Shown in pieces: positions 55,638-64,000 of a stretch of DNA of 64,000 nucleotides. The stretch comes from Lactarius indigo (Eukaryota > Basidiomycota > Agaricomycetes > Russulales > Russulaceae), in contig JAFKAC010000130.1 in assembly GCA_025766275.1 (NCBI GenBank), positions 1 through 64,000 on the forward strand, read 5' to 3'. How positions within the stretch are numbered: the first letter of the stretch is position 1; each line of letters opens with the position of its first letter. The position numbers and the translations under genes are program-made. The notes under the pieces are model-generated. The model was not told where the DNA came from and did no database searches. It saw nothing but the letters and a program-made list of their open reading frames with translations.

Positions 55638-56070
55638 TGTCACGATCACGTGACATTGTGATGTAACGTCACGCAACGCGCGTCGAAATGTTTTGACCTC
55701 GAAAGTTTTACAGAAGTTTTGGACTCACCAGAGCACGCCTTATGGTGCTCATATCACGTAGTAGTACGTAGCAATCGATAGGTGACGTGGCATGTAGAAA
55801 ACGGCCCCCAAAAACCCCAGTATGTACGACTATAAGACGCAGCATGTAGAGTAGTACTACCTTGTCTACTCTTAGTTCTCGAATCCGACCTAGTTTGCCT
55901 TGTCTTCGAAACCCGTGTGCTCTCCCCTCTCTCTCGCGATACTCTTTGAGTTGAGCCGAGAACTCCCCGAATCTTGACTTGTGTTAAAGACACAAGTCCC
56001 GACTCTACGCAACGTGTTGAGCTCAGCTCCACGTGACTCAGTTAATGTACGGTCCCTCGGAACCGTAACA
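55638..56070 (+). repeat. A2 5' LTR
   Basis: 433 bp, TGTCACGATC to ACCGTAACA. CpG decay created an ATG at 56044 that the 3' LTR lacks (it has ACATAC there). Confidence 0.96.
55831..55874 (+). promoter_or_regulatory. A2 TATA box and predicted transcript 5' end
   Basis: TATAAG at 55831 lies 33 nt before GTCTACTCTTA (55864-55874). That 11-mer is exactly complementary to the primer-binding site at 56071-56081. Confidence 0.75.
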
Positions 56071-56081
56071 TAAGAGTAGAC
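56071..56081 (+). other. A2 primer-binding site, self-primed type
   Basis: TAAGAGTAGAC directly follows the 5' LTR and is the reverse complement of 55864-55874 in the same LTR. It lacks a tRNA-type TGG start. Confidence 0.8.
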
Positions 56082-56113
56082 CTCCCTACTCTGCTGCTGA
56101 ACGAGGCGAAAAG

Positions 56114-57955
56114 GTGTTCCCAGAACCAGTTGAAATAACAAGAACAGTCCAGGACAGACGAACGACCATCGTGGCTCTCGATCGAACCCACGCCTACTTT
56201 GAACCAGAACCAGCAGACGGCGATCCGACCGTAAAACAACTAGTTATCAGACACGACACCCAGAACTTACAGGACATCGTAACCGGAGGAATCGATTGGG
56301 TACCAGGACGAGGGTACATTGTACGACGAGACCCCAGCCCGGCCTTAGACGTTGAATTTGCAGCAGACGAAAACGAGTGGTACGAAGTATATTTCGAAAA
56401 CACCGGGTGGTATACATATACGAACGCGCGCGTAGACGAACCGCTACTGTGGGGCCTAAAACGTCGACAACAGACAAATTCCGTGCCCACCTACAATTGG
56501 ACCGAGCATAAACGACAGATCACAAAACAAAAAGGAAAAAGGAAATCACCCCAACTAGTTCCAATACCCAGTACAACGACGTCATCCAGTGCTCCAATGG
56601 CCAGCGGAAGTGGAAGCGGTAGCAGTACCACGACGATCACTGGACCCCTACAAGGGGCGGCACCGACATTCTTCGACGGTAATCGAGACAGAAGTCGGCA
56701 ATTCCTACACGAGTTCAATCAATATCGACGAGTCAACCGTACAAACAAAAGGATGGTTATCCCCTATCAACGAGTAGCCCTCGCACTCACACTTATTCGG
56801 GGACGAGCGGTAGAAAGTTGGAATCAAGCACAGGACAAAAAGCTTGAGAAGAAGATCAACGACCCTACGAACCCTGTCCCAGAAACCAGCGAAGCGTTGT
56901 GGACCGACTTCGTAACCGACTTCGAAAACACTTGGACGGACACTCTAAGTCAGCAAAATGCTTATGCTAAGCTAACCACGCTCACCATGAAGGGTGAAGA
57001 AATCGATGAATACATCGCAACCTTCAAGCAACTCGCTGAGGTGGCCGATTGGGACTTAACAGCAAAAGGGATGGTTGACTTGTTCCGTCGAGGACTACGC
57101 AAGGGACTATTAGTGTCTTGCCTCAAACGAAGTAAAATGCCAGTCACCATGCAAGACTGGGAAGACGCGACCCGAGAGGAAGTTCAATGGTACCGCACGA
57201 TTACCAACTGCATCGCACAGATCGGGAAAACGACTGCGATCCCGATGCAAAACACCCGACCACCAAAACCGATAAACCGAAACGATCAAGTGGTACCAAT
57301 GGAGGTGGATGTCGCACAAACATACACTCCTCGCGTTCGCACCCCTCAGGAACTCGCCAAAATGGATCAGTGTCGAAGGGAAGGCCTCTGTTTTCGCTGT
57401 AAGAAAACCGGACACCTGTCACACGACTGTCCAAATAAAAGGACCCCGGTGCGTGTCAATGAAGTCGCTGTCGCGGTTACGCCGAACATCGAACAAAAGA
57501 CATCCCCAGAAACCCTCATGACGGGCATACTAGGGTTATCGGTCGCCCAACGAAAGGACATGATTTCTCAGCTATTAATGGAAGCTAGCTTGGATGAAGA
57601 TGATGAGGAAGAATCGGTAGAGATCAATGCCATCAAAAGTACTTCGAACGACGCGCTCACCATTGAAATACCCGTTGCCAACACAACAACAACAATCTCC
57701 ACGTTACTCGACTCCGGGGCCTCGGATAACTTCATCGACGAAGAATGTGTTAGGACACTTAACGCCCAAACTACGAACGTTGATACCCGATTGGTGTACA
57801 ACGTCGACGGAACTCGGAACAAGCATGGTAGTATCACAAAGGCCTGTCGAGTTTGCATCACTTGGGGAGAACAACGATACGACACCCTGCTATACATTAC
57901 TCACCTAGGGCGGCCACGTATAATACTTGGTTCAAGGAAACCAGCCCACGAATAG
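56114..57955 (+). pseudogene. gag: A2 Gag and protease, frameshifted at the end
   Basis: The frame is open from 56069. No ATG lies in frame until 56597, nor in any frame after the LTR. Candidate starts are GTG at 56114 or, better, GTG at 56171 (context ACCATCGTGGCT), which matches C1 and D1. The N-terminal domain has GYIVRRDP, DVEFAADENEW and TGWYTYT. A Ser/Gly linker with the first ATG, capsid (about 56640-57250), knuckle CFRCKKTGHLSHDC (about 57391-57432) and protease LLDSGASDNFIDE (near 57706) follow. At about 57930 ten bases present in A1 are missing, which shifts the frame and removes the GHPW part of protease. Before that deletion gag and pol were one frame, without a frameshift site. 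Confidence 0.9.
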
Positions 57956-60900
57956 ATTGGCCAACTAACCAACTCCAAGGAGAGTCACGAAAAATAACCA
58001 TGGAACAAGTGACACACATCGAGACTATCGCGCAACAAATGGTGGAAAAGGCAATCCAGGAAAACGACATATTGCCAAAACATTACGAATCCTGGGCGAC
58101 CGTCTTTTCAGAAGAAGCCGCGAAACGATTCCCACCTACCCGAGAAGATGACCACGCGATAACCCTATTACCCGATGCGCCGGCCACGCTAAAGTGCAAG
58201 ATATATCCACTCAACACTAAGGAACTGACGCACTTAGACGAATTCTTAAAGGAGCACTTGGAAAAAGGGTATATTCGCGAATCCAAATCACCCTATGCAT
58301 CGTCCTTTTTCTTTCTCAAGAAAAAGGACGGGAAACTCCGTCCAGTACAAGATTACAAACCACTCAATCAGATCACATTGAGAGATACGTATCCGATACC
58401 ACTTATTTCAAACCTCCTAGATCAGCTGGCCGATAAAACACTGTTCACAAAGTTCGATATACGATGGGGTTACAACAATATCAGAATTCGCGACGGGGAC
58501 CAATGGAAGGCCGCATTCAAAACACCAAGGGGGTTATTCGAACCCATGGTAATGTACTTCGGACTGACGAATTCCCCTGCCACATTCGTACGCGCCATGA
58601 ACCGAATCTTTCGACACTTATTACTCAAATATCTGTCCAAGCTCTTCATATACACGGACGATATTCTTATCGCTACTACTGATGACATACGCCGTCACCG
58701 GGACATCGTCAGACAGGTACTACAAACGCTCCTAGATGAAAGCTACTTCTTGAAGTTATCAAAGTGCGCTTTCGAACGCGCGGAAATCGACTACTTGGGC
58801 ATGACCATCGCCAATCGAACTATTCAGATGGGTGATGATAAGGTTTCGGGCCTACGAGACTGGCCCCGTACACTCACATCAGTCAAACAACTCCGCAGCA
58901 CGCTTGGAGTATTAGGCTACCAACGACCATTTATCCCGCATTACGCTGAACTCGCGCGCCCACTCACGCGTTTGTTGCAGAAAGACGTTCCTTTCGCATG
59001 GACTACCGAATGCACCGACGCATTAAACACGCTCATCTCAATCGCATGTTCGAGACCAGCTCTTCGACAACCAGACATCTCCTTACCCTTCCAACTGCAG
59101 ACGGACGCATCTCTATACGCCATCGGAGCTATTTTGTCTCAACTTGACGAACGAAAGAAGCTCCAAGTCGTTGGTTATTTCTCTCAATCCCTGAATTCTG
59201 CGGAACGTAATTACGACGTTTACGATTGCGAGTTACTCGCACTCATTCGCGGTCTTGAACATTGGCGACACCTCCTAGTGGCCGCACAACACCCCATCAC
59301 GGTTCTTATTGATCATCAAAACTTGCTCCATTATTGAAGTCCCCAAAATATCAATCGTCGTGTCGCGCGACTAGTCAATACTCTCGCCGATTACAATATC
59401 ACGCTTCGACACGTCCCGGGACCTACGCTTCGCGCTGACGCCCTATCACGCCACCCTGGCCTCATCACCGACGATCACGACAACCATCAAGTCACCGTAC
59501 TCCCCCCATCACTTTTTGCCAATGCCGCGTCCGTTACGACCCTTGACGATCAGTGTCGCGCCACACAACGTGCTCATCCCTCCTTCGCATCCACGGTCCG
59601 CCTCCCGCTCACACGTGACTCCGCTGGTTTTTACTTCTATCTCGGTCGCCTAGTGATCGTGGACGACACCTCCTTAAGGAGGGGGGTGATTCGGTCATTT
59701 CACGACCTCCCTACCGCGGGGCACCCAGGACAATCCAATACACTGACGGCCATACAAAAACACTACTGGTGGCCAGCTATGAAAAACGACGTAAATGACT
59801 ACGTCAAAGGCTGTATCACGTGCCAAGCCAACAAAAACCTCACCAATCAACCACGCGTACCATTATCACCAATCTATCCTGACGGAACGCCACTACCATT
59901 CAAAACTATAGCACTCGATTTTATTGTCAAATTGCCAAAGTCCCATGACTTCAATGCCATCCTTACAATCACAGACCAAGGGTGCTCGAAAGCTAACATA
60001 TTCATCCCCTGGAAGGAAAGGTTCGGGACAGAAGAAACGGTACAAGCCTACGTACGACACATGTTACCGCACTATGGCCTACCAGATAAGATCATATCCG
60101 ATCGCGACCCTCGCTTTACAGCCGCGCTAGCAAAGAACTTATGTTCAGCTTTAGGCATACAACAAAACATAAGCTCCGCGTACCACCCTCGTACCGATGG
60201 TCAATCGGAACGAACTAATCAAAAACTGGAGCAATACTTGAGGATCTACGCTAATTATCAGCAGGACCAGTGGGCCGCAATGCTACCCATCGCTCAGTAC
60301 ACCACCAATGCCCGGCCTTCAGAAACCACTCAGAAAACGCCATTCGAGTTAATCATGAGTTTCGTGCCGACGGTTCACCAACCAAAGATCCCGACGCTGT
60401 CCCCTACGGCCGATCAACGCCTGGCGGAACTAACAAAAGCCCGAGAAAACGCACAAGCCGCAATGAGAGCGACACAGCTACGATGGATCACGGAATCACC
60501 ACGCTATCAACCGTATCGATTAGGTGATAGGGTATGGTTAGACGCCACAAATATCAGAACCACTCACCCATCCGCCAAATTATCTCCGCGATGGTATGGA
60601 CCCTTCATCGTCTCACAACGTGTATCAGATACGGCTTATCGACTTCAACTTCCAACTCACTGGAAAATACACGACGTCGTTCACGCGGGACTACTCACCC
60701 CATATCAGGAAACCGTCATGAACGATAAGAAAGAAATACAACCTCCACCGGAACTAATAGACGGCGAACCCGAATGGGAAGTAGAAGACCTTCTCGACTA
60801 TCGGTTGCACGGGCGTAAAAAGACGCCGCAATATTTAGTACGATGGAAAGGTTTTTCCGCAGCCCATGATAGCTGGGAACCAGTCTCCAATTTGCACGCT

Positions 60901-61005
60901 CCTGAACTCATTCAACGATATAAAAACAGGGCACAGTCGACGATCAACCTTATCAGCTTCACCATGGACAGACACCCCCCTCAGTTCCCTATCATCGCCA
61001 CATGA
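57956..61005 (+). pseudogene. pol: A2 RT, RNase H, integrase, chromodomain
   Basis: Continuation of A2 Pol in the frame after the 10-bp deletion (open from 57853). RT has KKKDGKLRPVQDYKPL near 58321. The catalytic box reads YTDD (58651-58662; A1 has YMDD). RNase H has LQTDASLYAIGAIL near 59095 and NYDVYDCELL near 59210. TGA at 59335-59337 is followed by an open frame. Integrase HHCC is HDLPTAGHPG to GCITCQANKN (59701-59840). The core has DFIVKLP, TDQGCSK, SDRDPRF (near 60098) and QSERTN (near 60205). GPY/F is near 60597. The chromodomain (WEVEDLLDY, LVRWKGFSAAHDSWEP) spans about 60775-60890. TGA at 61003-61005 separates the extension; A1 has CAG there. Confidence 0.92.
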
Positions 61006-62388
61006 GAACTCCCGGACGAAGTCAATCGACGTATCGACCGTGAAGTTAACGAATGGGTGAAAGTAGGACCGTCATACGATGCATGCGCAAATTCTCCACG
61101 ATCACGGGAAGATATGTGGGGACTGAGCACACACATCGGGGACGACGGAAATCACTATCGTCACTCACAGGCCAAACAGCGACGCCAGCAATGTCTGCGA
61201 AGAGAAGCTCTTGAGGAAATCGCAGCCCGTGAAAATGCGCGAATAGTCCACCCCTTGCCACCGCGACCAGACACTGCGCCGCCTCCCGGCGACTGGCAAA
61301 AGGTGCTACCCGAGCATCCTTACCAAGTCGAGATACCGTTCTCCGACGGGGAACGAAGAAACGCACACTATCTCCAGTTCGTCATAAATGGTCAAGGACA
61401 ACCCATCACTATCGCTACTGAAGGCCGTAACAAACCCTTTTATTACACCGAGTTGACAGCGCGACCTCGTCCCGATATCCAACCGCAAATTCTGGAAAAA
61501 GAGTTCATTGACATCTTTCGCCCCGACCACCCGGCTCGCGCCGATATCGACAAAGCCCTAGGATGACTCGCCGACCCCGGACTAAGTGCAGACGTCCACC
61601 GACTTAGAGAATCCGTACAACAACAGCAACTACTCACGCTGCGTCTAAAAGAGGCCGAGCACAGCATGGTAGATTGGGCTAACAGTGCAGCTACCATCGA
61701 CAACCGCATCCTCGACGCCCGTGCGGTAACGCGGTTGACCCCTTACCTTCCGAAGCCAATGCCAACGGCTCTCGCCAGCGTGTTCACTCACGATGGAGTC
61801 TCCAACCCCCGTCTCCGACACCACCGCACCGTTATTATGGCCGAACAAATCCTTCCGATCCCCCCTCGTATCCTACCCCGCACCTTCGCCGAAGCCGTGG
61901 TAGCTCATCCCCGACGTCTCACTTACCCGCATTTACATGACGAACCACAGCGGTCGGTTTCACCCGAACTGCACGAGGTCGAGGCCGGTGAAGTCGCCGA
62001 GTCAACACCCACAACCGCAGGCCATGACGCAACGTGCGACCAAAACGAAGAACGTCGCGCGTCGATCTACTGTCGTACAGGACTGCCTGTCTGTATGTGG
62101 TGCGACAGCCCTGATCACCTGACGTTCGAATGTCGTACGCCGCACGCCAAATGCGTTGACCGCCGTGTCTGCCACGTTTCAGCCACCACTGCACACACCA
62201 ATACGTATTGCGCATGGCTCGCAGTCCTCGGACGAGCCGTTGACCACGAACGCGCCACTCAAGCCACCGCACGTCTTCGCGCACAACGACGCGGTGACCC
62301 GTACCGCCGTCCCGAACACTACATTTTTCGACACGACTACAATTTCACTCACGCGACCGGCCGCGCAAGTCGAGACGACTCGGCCTAG
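61006..62388 (+). pseudogene. A2 3' extension with zinc knuckle
   Basis: The same frame as Pol, after a TGA that probably was CGA. A second TGA (61564-61566) corresponds to CAA in A1; both derive from CGA. So this is the C-terminal extension of Pol, about 460 residues. It includes DMWGLSTHIG, PYQVEIPFSDGE, YLQFVINGQGQP, KPFYYTELTARP, ILEKEFIDIFRPDHPARADI and LSADVHRLRES. A helical stretch and a CCHC knuckle, CMWCDSPDHLTFEC (about 62095-62136), follow, with more Cys/His downstream. It aligns with the D1 accessory ORF and the C1 Pol tail. It could bind nucleic acid or chromatin; the role is unknown. It ends TAG at 62386-62388. Confidence 0.8.
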
Positions 62389-62399
62389 TAGGGGGGTTA
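62386..62399 (+). other. A2 polypurine tract
   Basis: TAGTAGGGGGGTTA immediately precedes the 3' LTR and overlaps the end of the coding frame. A1 has AGTGGGGGGGCTA. Confidence 0.85.
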
Positions 62400-62832
62400 T
62401 GTCACAATCACGTGACATCGTGATGTAACGTCACGCAACGCGCGTCGAAATGTTTTGACCTCGAAAGTTTTACAGAAGTTTTGGACTCACCAGAGCACGC
62501 CTTATGGTGCTCATATCACGTAGTAGTACGTAGCAATCGATAGGTGACGTGGCATGTAGAAAACGGCCCCCAAAAACCCCAGTATGTACGACTATAAGAC
62601 GCAGCATGTAGAGTAGTACTACCTTGTCTACTCTTAGTTCTCGAATCCGACCTAGTTTGCCTTGTCTTCGAAACCCGCATGCTCTCCCCTCTCTCTCGCG
62701 ATACTCTTTGAGTTGAGCCGAGAACTCCCCGAATCTTGACTTGTGTTAAAGACACAAGTCCCGACTCTACGCAACGTGTTGAGCTCAGCTCCACGTGACT
62801 CAGTTAACATACGGTCCCTTGGAACCGTAACA
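62400..62832 (+). repeat. A2 3' LTR
   Basis: 433 bp, TGTCACAATC to ACCGTAACA, followed by target duplication AATAG at 62833-62837. Confidence 0.96.
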
Positions 62833-62837
62833 AATAG

Positions 62838-64000
62838 TGCGTTTATCGTGAATACTGCCGGTGACCACCCGGCGTCCATCCTTGTACCATGTTCCTTCAA
62901 TGTCTTTTAGCTTGTGAGCGTCAACCCAGGGTTTCAACTTAGCTATGTCTTGCTCATAGATGGGATGTTCTGGGGTCATCTCTACTGGTAGAATCTCGGG
63001 TCTCCAGTGTGGGTGTTGTGGCTCTTCTAGCATGGTGGCGCGTGCAAAGACGGTTTCTGGTAATACCGTTATACCCTCGTTGTCGTTTTCTCCTTGATCA
63101 TAGTCCGGTCTTCATGATAGTGCATCGGTGCATCCGTTGGAGGTTCCCTTGATGTGATGAATCTCAAAGTCATACTCCGAGAGTTCAAGTACTTCCCTTG
63201 CTATACGCCTGCTAATCTTTTGCGGCGATTCCAATATTGTAAGTTGAGATGGTTGGAGAATACTTTGATTTTGTGGGGGGAACCCGCTAAAAGGGGTCTC
63301 CAATGGCGAAAGGCTTTGACGATTGCGAGGAGTTCGAGATCGTAGATGTCATAGTTTCGTTCGGCCTCGTTGAGAGTGGATGAATAGTAACCAATGGGAT
63401 GTCATTTACCATCTGCTTTACGCTGGAGGAGGACGGCTCCTGTTGCGAACCCCGATGCATCGACCTCTAGTTCAAATTGTTGGGTTAGATCTGGGTGTGC
63501 GAGCACGGGTTCACTGGTGACAAGGGTCTTAAGGTCTTGGAATGCTTTCTCTTCATTGGTTCCCCAGTGCCACTCAGTGTCTTTATGTGTAAGTTTGTTG
63601 AGCGGTCGTGCTTTTGTTGCGAACCCTCGTATGAAAGGTCAGTAAAAATTGCAGAAGCCGAGAAAAGAGCAGATGTCCTTAACTTTGGTTGGCGTAGGCC
63701 AGTCCTTGATGCTGGAAATTTTGACAGGGTCCATGCGTGTCACCCCCTTTTCAAGGATTACCCCCAGGTAATCCATGCGTGGAGAGTGGAAGAGACATTT
63801 TTCGAGTTTGTAGTATAGGTCGTGCTCCACGGATACGTGGAGTACATCTTTGACAGCTTCTATATGGTCTGGCAGCGAATGGTGAAGCCCGGTGGCGATG
63901 GCGATGTCGTCCATATAGACTCGAATGACAGTTCCCTGCTTTTCATGCTTTGCAATGATGTCCCTGAAGATGAAGTTCATCATAGTCTGGAACGTTGCAG
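62838..64000 (-). pseudogene. pol: H1 pol, RT to integrase N terminus (partial)
   Basis: Upstream part of H1 Pol, cut by the window edge. RT is present from 63983 with MMNFIFRD, YMDDIAIATG (near 63920) and YLGVILEKGVTRMDP. RNase H has LEVDASGFATGAVL near 63470. The segment ends at WYKDGRRVVTGSIHDKRT before A2. TGA codons near 63638, 63400 and 63113 replace Arg codons seen in C1 (CGA or CGG). A one-base deletion near 63233 shifts the frame in the LQYWKSPQKISRR block. Confidence 0.9.

Larger units (their letters stand above)
55638..62832 (+). mobile_element. Ty3/gypsy chromovirus A2, full length, recently silenced
   Basis: A 7195-bp element with two 433-bp LTRs and target duplications AATAG (55633-55637 and 62833-62837), inserted in H1 integrase. 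The LTRs differ at five CpG sites only (seven bases, because two sites decayed to TG in one copy and CA in the other). Gag, Pol and extension lie in one frame, broken only by a 10-bp deletion in protease and three TGA codons. The RT box reads YTDD. It is structurally complete but not expected to be autonomous. Confidence 0.96.
51991..64000 (-). mobile_element. Ty3/gypsy chromovirus H1, runs off the right edge
   Basis: A minus-strand element whose 3' LTR is 51991-52500. It inserted in the B chromodomain (left target ATACT at 51986-51990). Its internal sequence is 52501-55637 and 62838-64000; the gap is A2, with target duplication AATAG (55633-55637 and 62833-62837). Solo LTR-B sits in its extension (52881-53494). 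Gag and the 5' LTR lie beyond 64000. It is related to family C in Pol, extension, polypurine tract and self-priming hairpin, but has its own LTR type. Confidence 0.93.

Noticed and set aside
1..64000. CRISPR arrays, tRNA or rRNA genes
   Set aside because: No regular spaced repeats and no recognisable tRNA or rRNA segments were noticed; the organism is a eukaryote.

Overview
This window looks like heterochromatic, transposon-packed DNA from a filamentous fungus, most likely a basidiomycete. The evidence is chromodomain-bearing Ty3/gypsy elements of the Tf1/sushi type, an hAT transposon with 50-60 nt introns, and heavy decay at CpG. The species cannot be named from the sequence. Essentially the whole window is mobile DNA; no intact host gene was recognised. 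I use provisional family names: A (LTR about 433 bp), B (no LTR seen), C (LTR about 470-522 bp), D (LTR 583 bp), H (LTR about 508 bp), and the solo-LTR-only families LTR-B (about 614 bp), LTR-G (777 bp) and LTR-I (823 bp).

Layout. 1-1568: repeat-like DNA with two intron-like signals on the minus strand. 1569-2700: two solo LTRs side by side. 3357-7848: a solo LTR-B copy split by a solo C LTR and by an hAT transposon (4258-7606, 8-bp target duplication). 8226-38750: decayed family A copy A1. It was opened by D1 (12389-28125, minus), which was itself opened by the nearly pristine element C1 (15647-23484), and by C2 (29642-38138), which carries solo LTR-G. 38751-51990: decayed family B copy, opened by C3 (40903-49971, minus), which carries solo LTR-I and a solo H LTR. 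51991-64000: H1 (minus, runs off the right edge), opened by A2 (55638-62832) and by a solo LTR-B. Nearly every junction is confirmed by a 5-bp target-site duplication, so the insertion order can be read like strata, up to four levels deep (B > A1 > D1 > C1).

How the parts work. The elements encode Gag (N-terminal domain, capsid, CCHC knuckle) and Pol (protease, RT, RNase H, integrase, GPY/F, chromodomain). C and D join gag to pol through a -1 slippery site; A is one continuous frame. Three features recur across families and are the main points of interest. (1) Gag opens with no AUG for about 640-740 nt of transcript and has a GUG in strong context at the same place. (2) A conserved extra domain lies downstream of the chromodomain. 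It is fused to Pol in A, C and H and is a separate ORF with zinc knuckles in D. (3) The primer-binding site is complementary to the predicted first 11 nt of the element's own transcript, which indicates Tf1-style self-priming. Decay is almost purely CpG deamination: LTR pairs differ nearly only at CpG, and premature stops are mainly TGA where relatives have CGA.
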